From CAWDAQ01 sp963800325 (GTDB taxonomy: Bacteria > Actinomycetota > Actinomycetes > Actinomycetales > Dermatophilaceae), in assembly GCA_963800325.1 (NCBI GenBank), contig CAWDAQ010000003.1, positions 186,001 to 250,000 of the forward strand: 64,000 bases of DNA. The letters are read 5' to 3'. Position 1 is the first letter of the stretch, and every line of letters starts with the position of its first letter. The notes under the pieces are model-generated. The model saw only the letters and a list, made by a program, of their open reading frames with translations, was not told where the DNA came from and made no database searches. Positions 56,597-64,000 of the stretch are shown here, one piece after another. Position numbers and translations under genes: made by a program.

Positions 56597-57569
56597 CCGG
56601 CAGGTGACCCGGCACCGGCATCCGGGGTCCGCGCCGGGGCCGGGACGCGCCGTGCAGCTCCAGCAGCCGCTGGACCCGGTAGCGGTGCCCGGCGTACGGC
56701 GCGAGGAGCTCGGCGAGCCCGGCGTCGTCGCACGGGGCCCCGGTCAGGGCCCAGCCGACGTCCTTGGCGACGTGGTAGTCCCCGAAGCTCGGGGAGTCCG
56801 GGTCGCCGAGGGCCCGTTGGGCGACCTCCGCGGCGGTCCAGACCCCGACCCCCGGCAGGGCCCTCAGCCGGGCCCGGGCGGCCTCGGCGGGCAGGTCGGC
56901 GCACTCCTCCACCCGGCCCGCGTACCCGGCGCAGCGGACGACGGTCGAGGACCGGGCGCCGTCGACGCCGGCTCGCAGCCACTCCCAGGACGGGATCGCC
57001 GCCCAGTCCCTCGGCGCGGGGGCGACCGCGAGGCCGAGCGCGGCGCCGGGACCCGGGGCCGGGTCGCCGAAGCGTCGCACGAGGCGGCGGTAGCCGGCGA
57101 ACGCCTCGGCGCCGGTGACGCGCTGCTCGATGACCGCGGGCACCAGGGCCTCGAGGACGAGCCGGGAGCGGGGCACCCGCCACCCGGGACGCCGGCGCCG
57201 GGCCTCGGCGACGAGCGGGTGGTGGGCGACGAACCCGGCGTCCTCGTCCCCCTCGCCGAGGAGGTCGGGCAGGGAGTCCAGCAGCCACCCGCCCCCCGGG
57301 CCCCAGGCGGTGGCCGTGACCTGCGCCCCGGCCTCCGCGGTGGCCCGGACGGGGGCACGGGTGGCGGTGCGGACCCGGAGCGTCGCGGGACCGTCCGGGG
57401 TGCGCCGGGCGAGCCACCACGTCCCGTCCGCCTCGCGCCGCGACGTCGGGTCGCCCCGTCCCCGGCGGAAGACGCCGAGGACCGCGTCGAGGTCGAGCGG
57501 CCGGTCGCTGCGCACCCGTCGCACCCGGCCCGCCGGAGGGGCGATGGCGCCCGCCTGCTGCTGCTCCAT
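56577..57569 (-). CDS. DNA-3-methyladenine glycosylase-like HhH-GPD protein
   Basis: A 330-aa base-excision repair glycosylase of the HhH-GPD superfamily, AlkA/OGG-like. The helix-hairpin-helix reads LRALPGVGVWTAAEVAQRAL and the Gly/Pro-Asp loop is SPSFGDYHVAKDVGWAL with the likely catalytic Asp in FGDYH. VLEALVPAVIEQRVTGAEAF is the N-terminal family helix. There is no iron-sulfur Cys cluster at the C-terminus. ATG 57569 has TAGGCT 10 nt upstream and no clear ribosome-binding site. Confidence 0.88.
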   Translation of the reverse strand: MEQQQAGAIAPPAGRVRRVRSDRPLDLDAVLGVFRRGRGDPTSRREADGTWWLARRTPDGPATLRVRTATRAPVRATAEAGAQVTATAWGPGGGWLLDSLPDLLGEGDEDAGFVAHHPLVAEARRRRPGWRVPRSRLVLEALVPAVIEQRVTGAEAFAGYRRLVRRFGDPAPGPGAALGLAVAPAPRDWAAIPSWEWLRAGVDGARSSTVVRCAGYAGRVEECADLPAEAARARLRALPGVGVWTAAEVAQRALGDPDSPSFGDYHVAKDVGWALTGAPCDDAGLAELLAPYAGHRYRVQRLLELHGASRPRRGPRMPVPGHLPVRPRGR

Positions 57570-57652
57570 CTCGTCGGCCAGCCTACCCGGGCGGCCGGTG
57601 CCGGGGCCGTGCGGCGACGCCGGGGCCCCGCGCGGGACGGCGACGGCCGTCC

Positions 57653-57658
57653 TAGGGT
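57653..57658 (+). promoter_or_regulatory. Putative leaderless -10 box (TAGGGT) of the TIGR03089 gene
   Basis: TAGGGT ends 7 nt before the ATG at 57666. Confidence 0.45.
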
Positions 57659-57665
57659 GGCTGGC

Positions 57666-58385
57666 ATGCGAACCCCCGCCGCCCTCCTCGCCGAGCTGCT
57701 CGCCTCCGACGCCGCCTCCCCCCGGGTGACGTGCTACGACGACACGCCCGGCCCCACGGCCGGCGAGCGGGTCGAGCTGTCCGGGCGGGTGCTGGCGAAC
57801 TGGGTCGCCAAGATCGGCAACCTGCTCCAGGACGAGGCGGACGTCGGCCCCGGCGAGGTGGTCGCCCTCGACCTGCCCGCGCACTGGCGGGCCGTGGCCT
57901 GGGCGTTCGGGGTCTGGGCGGTCGGCGGCTGCGTCGCCCTCGGCCCGGTCGAGGGCGCCGCCGTGACCGTCTCGACCGACCCGGACACCGCCGCCGCGGG
58001 CGCCGCCGACGGCGGGCTCGGGGTCCTGGTGACCCTGCCCGCGCTCGCCCGCTCCGCCGAGGGGCCGGTCCCGGCCGGGGTCGTCGACGAGGCGGCCCAG
58101 CTCCCCTCCTACCCCGACCGGCTCGAGCCCGCCGCGGTGCCGGACGCAGCCGACCCGGCGCTGCGCGGCGGCGGCCGGACCCACGCGTACGCCCAGGTCG
58201 TCCCGGGCCCGCGCTGGCCCGAGAACGTCCGGGTCCACCTCACCTCCCCCTCGCTCGCCGAGACCCTCGAGACCGCGCTCGCGGCGTTCGCCCACACCGG
58301 CTCGCTCGTCCTCTCCCGCGGGCCGGTCGACCGGGACACGGTGCTGACCCGCGTCCACGAGGAGGGCATCACCCTCGCCCTCTGA
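57666..58385 (+). CDS. TIGR03089 family protein (truncated acyl-CoA-synthetase-like)
   Basis: A 239-aa actinobacterial protein of family TIGR03089, matching Rv3268 in position. It resembles the N-terminal part of AMP-binding enzymes: VELSGRVLANWVAKIGNLLQ, then DVGPGEVVALDLPAHWRAVAWAFG (landmark quoted in part) and VWAVGGCVALGP. The adenylation core motifs are missing, so catalysis is doubtful. Function unknown. ATG 57666 has a TAGGGT box 7 nt upstream. Confidence 0.88.
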   Translation: MRTPAALLAELLASDAASPRVTCYDDTPGPTAGERVELSGRVLANWVAKIGNLLQDEADVGPGEVVALDLPAHWRAVAWAFGVWAVGGCVALGPVEGAAVTVSTDPDTAAAGAADGGLGVLVTLPALARSAEGPVPAGVVDEAAQLPSYPDRLEPAAVPDAADPALRGGGRTHAYAQVVPGPRWPENVRVHLTSPSLAETLETALAAFAHTGSLVLSRGPVDRDTVLTRVHEEGITLAL

Positions 58386-58404
58386 GCCGGGGCCGCGCGA
58401 CGGC

Positions 58405-58410
58405 TAGAGT
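58405..58410 (+). promoter_or_regulatory. Putative leaderless -10 box (TAGAGT) of scoA
   Basis: TAGAGT ends 7 nt before the ATG at 58418. Confidence 0.45.
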
Positions 58411-58417
58411 CCGCTGC

Positions 58418-59203
58418 ATGGACAAAGTCGTCTCGTCACCGGCCGACGCCGTCGCGGGGATCTCCGACGGCGCCACGCTCGCCGTCGGGGGCTTCGGCCT
58501 CTGCGGCATCCCGAGCGTCCTCATCCAGGAGCTGCACGAGAGGGGGGTGGCTGACCTCGAGGTCGTCTCGAACAACTGCGGCGTCGACGACTGGGGTCTG
58601 GGGATCCTGCTGCGCGACCGGCGGATCCGGCGGATCGTCGCCTCCTACGTCGGGGAGAACAAGGAGTTCGCCCGGCAGTTCCTCGAGGGCGAGCTCGAGG
58701 TCGAGCTCACCCCGCAGGGCACCCTCGCCGAGAAGCTGCGGGCCGGTGGGGCCGGGATCCCCGCGTTCTACACCGCCACGGGAGTGGGCACCCAGATCGC
58801 CGACGGCGGCCTGCCGTGGCGCTACGACGGCGAGGGCGGGGTGGCGCTGTCCTCGCCCGCGAAGGAGACCCGCGAGCTCGAGCTGGGCGGACGGCGCGGC
58901 ACGTACGTCCTCGAGCACGCCCTGGTCTGCGACTACGGCCTCGTGCGCGCCTGGCGCGGGGACCGGCACGGCAACCTCGTCTTCCGCGACACCGCCCGCA
59001 ACTTCAACCCGCTCGCCGCGATGTCGGGGCGCGTCGGCGTCGCCGAGGTCGAGGAGCTCGTCGAGCCGGGCGAGCTCGACCCGAACCAGGTGCACCTGCC
59101 GGGCATCTACGTCCACCGGGTGCTGCCGCTGACGCCCGAGCAGGCGGCGCAGAAGCGGATCGAGAAGCGCACCACCCGTCCCCGCACGCAGGAGGCACGC
59201 TGA
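58418..59203 (+). CDS. scoA: 3-oxoacid CoA-transferase subunit A
   Basis: Alpha subunit of succinyl-CoA:3-ketoacid CoA-transferase, which activates acetoacetate or a 3-oxoacid with succinyl-CoA. The 261-aa protein has VGGFGLCGIPSVLIQELHE, VSNNCGVDDWGLGILLRDR, the SYVGENKEFARQFLEGELEV region and FYTATGVGTQIADGGLPW. It shares a TGATG junction with scoB, so the two subunits are translated in a coupled way. ATG 58418 is preceded by TAGAGT. Confidence 0.95.
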   Translation: MDKVVSSPADAVAGISDGATLAVGGFGLCGIPSVLIQELHERGVADLEVVSNNCGVDDWGLGILLRDRRIRRIVASYVGENKEFARQFLEGELEVELTPQGTLAEKLRAGGAGIPAFYTATGVGTQIADGGLPWRYDGEGGVALSSPAKETRELELGGRRGTYVLEHALVCDYGLVRAWRGDRHGNLVFRDTARNFNPLAAMSGRVGVAEVEELVEPGELDPNQVHLPGIYVHRVLPLTPEQAAQKRIEKRTTRPRTQEAR

Positions 59204-59877
59204 TGGCACTGACCCGAGAGCAGATGGCCGCCCGCGCGGCCGCGGAGCTCCACGACGGCGACTACGTCAACCTGGGCATCGGGCTGCCGACCCTCGTGCC
59301 GAACTACGTCCCCGACGACGTCGAGATCGTCCTGCAGTCCGAGAACGGGATCCTCGGCGTCGGGGCCTATCCGGTCGAGGGCGAGGAGGACCCCGACCTC
59401 ATCAACGCGGGCAAGGAGACGGTCACGCTGCGCCCCGGGGCGTCGATCTTCGACTCGGCGACCAGCTTCGGGATGATCCGCGGCGGCAAGGTCGACGCCG
59501 CGATCCTCGGCGCGATGCAGGTCTCGGCCACCGGCGACATCGCGAACTGGATGATCCCCGGCAAGATGGTCAAGGGGATGGGGGGCGCGATGGACCTCGT
59601 CCACGGGGCGCGGAAGGTCATCGTCCTCATGGAGCACAACGCCAAGGACGGCTCGGACAAGCTCGTGCAGGAGTGCTCCCTCCCCCTGACCGGTCGGGGC
59701 GTCGTCCAGCGCGTCATCACCGATCTCGCGGTCATCGACGTCACCGACGACGGGCTCGTGCTGCGCGAGCTCGCCGAGGGGGTGACCGTCGACGAGGTGC
59801 GCCGGCGCACCGGTCCCGAGCTCGCCGTCGACCTCACCGGCGAGGTCACCGACTCGATCCCGGACGGCGCCCTCTGA
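59203..59877 (+). CDS. scoB: 3-oxoacid CoA-transferase subunit B
   Basis: Beta subunit with the catalytic glutamate, expected in LQSENGILGVGAYP. The 224-aa protein also shows LGIGLPTLVPNYVP, SFGMIRGGKVDAAILGAMQV, DIANWMIPGKMVKGMGGAMD and NAKDGSDKLVQECSLPLTG, as in succinyl-CoA and oxoadipate CoA-transferases. Start ATG overlaps the scoA stop and has GGAGG 7 nt upstream. The physiological substrate could also be 3-oxoadipate. A strong hairpin follows the stop. Confidence 0.95.
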   Translation: MALTREQMAARAAAELHDGDYVNLGIGLPTLVPNYVPDDVEIVLQSENGILGVGAYPVEGEEDPDLINAGKETVTLRPGASIFDSATSFGMIRGGKVDAAILGAMQVSATGDIANWMIPGKMVKGMGGAMDLVHGARKVIVLMEHNAKDGSDKLVQECSLPLTGRGVVQRVITDLAVIDVTDDGLVLRELAEGVTVDEVRRRTGPELAVDLTGEVTDSIPDGAL

Positions 59878-59883
59878 CGGGCG

Positions 59884-59912
59884 GGCGGGGCCGCCGCGTC
59901 CGCGGCCCCGCC
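59884..59912. terminator. Hairpin after scoB
   Basis: An 11-bp perfect stem (59884-59894 with 59902-59912) and 7-nt loop lie between convergent scoB and the amidase gene. Confidence 0.7.
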
Positions 59913-59921
59913 GCCGGCCGG

Positions 59922-61430
59922 TCAGGGACAGACGTAGCCGGGATCGCCCGTGCGGCGGGTGATGTGCACGGTGTGGCGGTAGGGCACTGCCGTCGCGGAC
60001 CCGCCACGCCCCCCGTGCGCGGTGAGCGTGAGCCGGTACCCGCCGGGACGCGCGAGCCGCCCGGTCCCGGTCCGGCCGTGCCAGCGGACCGAGAAGCGGC
60101 CCGAGTGGTGGGTGACGCCGCGGATGCGCTTCACCACCCCGGCGCAGCGGTTCCACACCGTGAGCCGGTAGTGCACGCCCCGTGAGGCCGTCGCGCTGAC
60201 CTTCGCCGCGGTGTGGCGGTACCGGAACGCCTGCCGGTTCAGCGTCGGGTGCCAGAGCATGGTGTCCTGCCGGGCCCGGGCGCCCCGGCGGATCGCGGGG
60301 ATGCGGGACTGGAGCCGGTTGCCCGGGCACTCGGTCGGGTAGGCCTCGCGGTGCCCCGCGATGCGCCTGAACCGGTGGTGGCTGCCGTCGCTCCTCACCA
60401 GGCGCACCGAGTCCGTCGGGTTGACGTGGCTCAGCCCGAGCTTCCACGCGAACAGCCGCGTGTAGGCCGCGACCATCGCCCCCGAGGGCGAGCTCGACTC
60501 GTAGTTCCCGAGCGCGGACATCGCGAACGAGCTCGCGTTGTACCCGAGGGTGTGCGCGCCGATGACCGCCCGGGCGGCCCCGCCGCGGCGGCCCTCCCAG
60601 ATCCGGCCCCACTTGTCGACGAGGAAGTTGTAGCCGATGTCGTCCCAGCCCAGCGTCCTGACGTGGTAGGCGTAGATGCCGCGGATGAGCGCAGGCACCT
60701 GGGAGGGGGTGTAGCGGTTCGTCCCGGCGGTGTGGTGGACGAAGCCGACGTGGACGTGGCCGTACCTCGGGTGGCCGCGCCGCATCGACTCCTGGGCGCC
60801 CCACTCGGCGCGGGAGTGGATCCGTGGCCGGTGCTCGGCGGCGACGGCGCTGCCCGCCGGCGGGGTCGCGGCCGCCGTCGCGTCCGCCGGTGAGGTGCCG
60901 GGGTCGACGAGGTCGACTCGCAGGTCCTTCGGCACCGGCCCGGCGGCGTCGACCCGCACCTGGACCCCGTCGGAGGTCGGGACGAGCAGCGGGTCGGTCC
61001 CTTGGCGGGCGTGGCGGGCCTCGGCCGTGCCGGGGTCCGGGCCGTGGTCGGAGCCGACCGGCACCTCGGTCCAGCCGCTCCACCGGTGGCCGCTGCGGTA
61101 GCGGACGTGGACGCCCATCGTCGGGGCGGACCCGGTCCACGACAGGCCGACGACGTCGAAGTCGTCGGTGGGGGTCTGCGGGGTCAGCGCGCGCACCGCG
61201 ACCTCGTCGGGGCGGTGGCTGCCCGGGACCGCCTCGGCGCGCAACGGAGGGGCGGAGGAGTGGGCGGCGGCGTCGACGCCGTGGACGGCCACGGTGTCGA
61301 CGGACGGCGCGACCGGGTGCGGCGCGGGGCGGGAGGGCGAGAGCACCGGGAGGGCGACGCTCGCGGCGACGAGCAGGGCGAGGGCCGGCGTCCGGGTGCG
61401 CAGCAGGGCAGGAGCAGGGCGTAGGTGCAC
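59922..61430 (-). CDS. Secreted PGRP/N-acetylmuramoyl-L-alanine amidase-like protein
   Basis: A 502-aa exported protein with a signal peptide (PALALLVAASVALPVLS), a beta-rich module (WSGWTEVPVGSDHGPDPG) and an amidase_2/PGRP domain at about 200-370. Likely zinc ligands are His232 in VGFVHHTAG, His360 in IAGHREAYP and Cys368 in TECPG. WDDIGYNFLVDKWGRIWEGR is the domain signature. A C-terminal beta region (about 390-502) follows. It should cleave the peptide from muramic acid in peptidoglycan. GTG 61430 has GAGGAAG 5 nt upstream, partly inside a hairpin. Confidence 0.93.
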   Translation of the reverse strand: MHLRPAPALLRTRTPALALLVAASVALPVLSPSRPAPHPVAPSVDTVAVHGVDAAAHSSAPPLRAEAVPGSHRPDEVAVRALTPQTPTDDFDVVGLSWTGSAPTMGVHVRYRSGHRWSGWTEVPVGSDHGPDPGTAEARHARQGTDPLLVPTSDGVQVRVDAAGPVPKDLRVDLVDPGTSPADATAAATPPAGSAVAAEHRPRIHSRAEWGAQESMRRGHPRYGHVHVGFVHHTAGTNRYTPSQVPALIRGIYAYHVRTLGWDDIGYNFLVDKWGRIWEGRRGGAARAVIGAHTLGYNASSFAMSALGNYESSSPSGAMVAAYTRLFAWKLGLSHVNPTDSVRLVRSDGSHHRFRRIAGHREAYPTECPGNRLQSRIPAIRRGARARQDTMLWHPTLNRQAFRYRHTAAKVSATASRGVHYRLTVWNRCAGVVKRIRGVTHHSGRFSVRWHGRTGTGRLARPGGYRLTLTAHGGRGGSATAVPYRHTVHITRRTGDPGYVCP

Positions 61431-61438
61431 AGGGGCTT

Positions 61439-61459
61439 CCTCGGGTCGGGGACCCGAGG
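61439..61459 (-). promoter_or_regulatory. Hairpin overlapping the ribosome-binding site of the amidase gene
   Basis: A perfect 9-bp stem (61439-61447 with 61451-61459) and 3-nt loop. On the mRNA the 3' arm ends with GAGG, the first part of the GAGGAAG ribosome-binding site, so folding could block translation. Confidence 0.55.
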
Positions 61460-61590
61460 AGTATGCGGGGACGAACCGCAAATATCGGACAAAGAGGGCG
61501 CAAGAAGTCCGTCTCGCTTGCGGCGCCGGCTTTACGTGCGGGATACCCCCGTCTCGGACCCGAGATCCGCCCGCCCCTGCGGGGCCCGGG

Positions 61591-62595
61591 CTACCGCCGC
61601 AGGTGGCGGGGGCTGGTGAGGAAGCCCACCCCCCACGCCCAGTGCATCGTCGCGAGCGCGACCGGCGTCGCCGCGCGGGTCCGCGGCGGCTCGCCCCGGC
61701 TGATGAGCAGCCCACCGCCGGTGACCGCGGCCGCGTAGGCGGCCGGCACGGCCCACGCCGGGGTCCAGACCAGGCCGACCGCGGCCGCGGCCGTCGCGCC
61801 GAGCACCATCGTCGGGGCCGCGAGGTAGCGCACCGTGATGTGCCGGTGGTGGCGGGAGACGACCCGGCGCCAGCGGCCGTAGTGGAAGTACTGCCGGGCC
61901 AGGGCCGAGACGCTCGCGCGGGGCCGGTAGGTGACCCGCAGGTCCGGGGTGAACCAGACCCGGCCGCCGGTCTCGCGGATCCGGTGGTTCATCTCCCAGT
62001 CCTGGGCCCGGGTGAAGTGCTCGTCGTAGCCGCCGACCCGCTCCAGCGCGCTGCGCCGGAACACCCCGAGGTAGACCGTCTCGGCCTCCCCGGACCCGCC
62101 GCCGACGTGGAAGCGGGAGTTGCCGACCCCGAGGGGGCTGCGCATCGCGCACGCGACGGCTCGCTCGAACGGCGTGCTCCCCTGGGCGTCCATGATCCCG
62201 CCGACGTTGTCGGCGCCGTGCTCGAGGAGGGCGCGCACCGCCGTGGTGACGTAGTCCGGGGGGACCTCGGCGTGCCCGTCGACCCGGACGACGACGTCAC
62301 CGGTCGAGCCCGCGATGGCCGCGTTGAGGCCCGACGGGGTCCGGCCGGTCGGGTTGGGCACCGTGCTCACCCGCGGGTCGCCGGCGAGCTCGGCGGCGAT
62401 CGCGTCGGTCCGGTCGCGCGACGGCCCGAGGGCGAGCACGACCTCGACGCGGCCGGGGTAGTCCTGCTCGAGGACCCGGCCGACGGCGTCGCGGAGGTGA
62501 CGCTCCTCGTTCAGGACGGGGATGACGACCGAGACCGCCGGCCAGGTCCGTGCTCCGGCGGGCGGCGGGACGGGGTCGGCGTGGGAGGCGGTCAT
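61591..62595 (-). CDS. Glycosyltransferase family 2 (ExoA-like)
   Basis: A 334-aa GT2 enzyme resembling succinoglycan ExoA-type proteins. WPAVSVVIPVLNEERHLRDA opens the nucleotide-binding half; GDVVVRVDGHAEVPPDYV carries the DxD-like metal site; AETVYLGVFRRSALERVGGYDE and RAQDWEMNHRIRETGGRVWF form the acceptor half. Two C-terminal membrane helices anchor it. It is a candidate partner of the LCP ligase that diverges from it. ATG 62595 is chosen over 62640; GATACT lies 6 nt upstream. Confidence 0.9.
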   Translation of the reverse strand: MTASHADPVPPPAGARTWPAVSVVIPVLNEERHLRDAVGRVLEQDYPGRVEVVLALGPSRDRTDAIAAELAGDPRVSTVPNPTGRTPSGLNAAIAGSTGDVVVRVDGHAEVPPDYVTTAVRALLEHGADNVGGIMDAQGSTPFERAVACAMRSPLGVGNSRFHVGGGSGEAETVYLGVFRRSALERVGGYDEHFTRAQDWEMNHRIRETGGRVWFTPDLRVTYRPRASVSALARQYFHYGRWRRVVSRHHRHITVRYLAAPTMVLGATAAAAVGLVWTPAWAVPAAYAAAVTGGGLLISRGEPPRTRAATPVALATMHWAWGVGFLTSPRHLRR

Positions 62596-62674
62596 CCGCC
62601 CAGTATCGGGGACGAGCCGGCGCGCCCGCCGGACCTCCACGCGCGTCGGCTGCGGTTCTCCCAGCCGGACGCCT

Positions 62675-62680
62675 TAGCCT
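62675..62680 (+). promoter_or_regulatory. Putative leaderless -10 box (TAGCCT) of the LCP gene
   Basis: TAGCCT ends 7 nt before the ATG at 62688. Confidence 0.45.
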
Positions 62681-62687
62681 GTCGGCC

Positions 62688-64000
62688 ATGCCCGAGAGCC
62701 CCGAGCCCCGGCGTCGTCGCCCACCGGCCGACGACGCCCTGACGTTCGACACCCGCGGGGGGCGCGGGGCGCGACGGGTGCAGCGCGACGTCCCGGGCCG
62801 GCCCTCGTCGCGCGGCGGCACCGGCGACCGGTCGGCCCGCTCCTCGCCACCTCGCTCGTCTCCCCCCCGGGAGGGGGCGCCGCGCCGGTCCGGCACGACG
62901 GGGCGGGAGCGGCCCGGTGACGCCCGCGCCATCCCGCAGCAGCGTGCAGGGGCCGCCCCGGGGGCCGCGGCGGGCGGGTCCTCGGCGGCTCGCGCGCCGT
63001 CGCGCCCCCCGGCGGACGGCGGCACCCGGACGATGCCGAGCAGCCGACCGGTCCGCCCGGGCGAGGGGCCTCCCCGCGGGCCGCGCGACGAGGCGGCGAC
63101 GTACGGCCGCCCCCGCCGCTCGGGCCGCAGCACCGCCCGCCGGGTCGCCGCCGGGCTCCTCGTGCTCGTCCTCGTCTGGGTCGGGCTCGAGGTGTGGGCG
63201 GTGTCGTCCTCGTGGAACTCGGTCAACCGGGTCGCCGCGACTCCCACCTCGGACCGGGCGCCGGACGGCGCGGGCACGAACGTCCTCTTCGTCGGCAGCG
63301 ACAGCCGGTCCGGCCTGACCCAGGCCCAGCGGAAGACGCTCGGGACCGGACAGGCCCCCGGGGCACGGACCGACTCGATCATGCTGCTCCACCTCGGTGG
63401 CGGCGACCCGACGCTGCTGTCGATCCCGCGCGACTCCTACGTCGAGATCCCCGGGCACGGGATGAACAAGATCAACGCGGCCTTCTCGATCGGGGGCCCG
63501 AAGCTGCTCGCCCGGACCATCGAGTCGAGCACCGACCTGCGGGTCGACGGCTACATGGAGATCGGTTTCGGCGGCTTCGCCTCGGTCGTCGACGCCGTCG
63601 ACGGGGTCCGGATGTGCCTGCCGCACGCGATGCAGGACGACAAGGCCCACATCGACCTGCCCCGGGGCTGCCAGGTCCTCAACGGCAAGAACGCCCTCGG
63701 CTACGTCCGCGCCCGCTACTCCGACCCCGAGGGCGACCTCGGGCGGGTGAAGCGCCAGCGCCAGTTCCTCGGGGCGCTCATGGGCAAGATCGCCTCCCCG
63801 GCGAACGTCCTCCTCCCGTGGCGGCTGCACACGCTCGGCACCTCGGCCGGCAGTGCGCTCACGATCGGCGAGGACGACTCGATGCTCGAGACCGGGCGCG
63901 CCGTCCTCGGTCTGCGCACGGTCGCCCAGGGCGGCGGCAACTCCGTGACGGTCCCGATCTCGAACCCGAACCTGACGACCTCGGTGGGCTCGGCGGTCGA
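62688..64000 (+). CDS. LCP (LytR-CpsA-Psr) family glycopolymer ligase, 3' end cut by window
   Basis: A membrane enzyme attaching envelope glycopolymers such as teichoic acid or arabinogalactan to peptidoglycan. The first 437 codons are present. A 145-residue Arg/Pro/Gly-rich cytoplasmic tail precedes a membrane helix (VAAGLLVLVLVWVGLEVWAV). The LCP domain shows TNVLFVGSDSRSG, ARTDSIMLLHLGGGDPTLLS, IPRDSYVEIPGHGMNKINAA and ALGYVRARYSDPEGDLGRVK, with the typical Arg and Asp residues. ATG 62688 is preceded by TAGCCT and 7 nt. Confidence 0.95.
   Translation, partial: MPESPEPRRRRPPADDALTFDTRGGRGARRVQRDVPGRPSSRGGTGDRSARSSPPRSSPPREGAPRRSGTTGRERPGDARAIPQQRAGAAPGAAAGGSSAARAPSRPPADGGTRTMPSSRPVRPGEGPPRGPRDEAATYGRPRRSGRSTARRVAAGLLVLVLVWVGLEVWAVSSSWNSVNRVAATPTSDRAPDGAGTNVLFVGSDSRSGLTQAQRKTLGTGQAPGARTDSIMLLHLGGGDPTLLSIPRDSYVEIPGHGMNKINAAFSIGGPKLLARTIESSTDLRVDGYMEIGFGGFASVVDAVDGVRMCLPHAMQDDKAHIDLPRGCQVLNGKNALGYVRARYSDPEGDLGRVKRQRQFLGALMGKIASPANVLLPWRLHTLGTSAGSALTIGEDDSMLETGRAVLGLRTVAQGGGNSVTVPISNPNLTTSVGSAV

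Noticed and set aside
61431..61590. Cyclic-di-AMP (ydaO-type) riboswitch before the secreted amidase gene
   Set aside because: Cell-wall hydrolase genes of actinobacteria often have one, but none of its conserved sequence blocks is visible here; only the short hairpin is.

Overview
This window is a stretch of a very GC-rich actinobacterial chromosome. The gene order secA - response regulator/hpf - comF ... lpqB - mtrB - mtrA - ahcY ... SIS protein - trm112 - manB - DUF3499 - metallopeptidase ... whiB2 - fbiA - fbiB ... TIGR03089 ... LCP follows the Mycobacterium tuberculosis Rv3235-Rv3268 block. The NAD-glutamate dehydrogenase near secA is also seen in Streptomyces. BldC, F420 biosynthesis, a Tad pilus operon and frequent GTG starts fit an actinomycete. 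A member of the Micrococcales such as Intrasporangiaceae/Dermatophilaceae is my best guess, but this is inference from gene content, not a database match.

Layout. (1) 1-11 kb, central metabolism: a partial NAD-glutamate dehydrogenase, aconitase, tryptophan 2,3-dioxygenase, P5C dehydrogenase, two small proteins of unknown function and an alpha/beta hydrolase. (2) 11-16 kb, a minus-strand run SAF/CpaB-like - CpaE/Ssd-like ATPase (interrupted by a frameshift) - WS/DGAT acyltransferase - DUF6912. It diverges from a bldC gene that carries four 11-bp-phased repeats upstream. A tandem repeat array and a perfect 26-bp inverted repeat follow bldC. (3) 16-27 kb, the secA neighbourhood: LysM protein, Rv3235-like protein, acetyltransferases, SecA, YcaQ-type glycosylase, orphan response regulator, HPF and ComF. 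(4) 27-38 kb, a Tad/Flp pilus island: a plus-strand sensor kinase/response regulator pair converges on a nine-gene minus-strand operon flp - second pilin - tadE - tadG-like - cpaB - cpaE - cpaF - vWA/tadB - tadC. It sits between comF and lpqB, which are close neighbours in M. tuberculosis. (5) 38-44 kb, mtrA-mtrB-lpqB cell-envelope signalling and ahcY. (6) 44-55 kb, a CDF metal transporter, sugar phosphate genes (SIS, manB), Trm112, DUF3499/metallopeptidase, DUF5719, a giant membrane glycosyltransferase and whiB2. (7) 54.5-64 kb, F420 genes fbiA/fbiB, an HhH-GPD glycosylase, TIGR03089, 3-oxoacid CoA-transferase scoAB, a secreted PGRP/amidase, a GT2 glycosyltransferase and a partial LCP ligase.

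Themes. Much of the right half serves the cell envelope: Tad pili, MtrAB-LpqB, mannose phosphates, two glycosyltransferases, amidase and LCP. Many genes overlap by GTGA or ATGA, implying translational coupling. At least eleven transcription-unit heads have a TANNNT box exactly 6-7 nt before the start codon and no convincing ribosome-binding site, which points to widespread leaderless transcription. No tRNA, rRNA, IS element, phage gene or CRISPR array was seen. No gene-free stretch exceeds about 270 bases.
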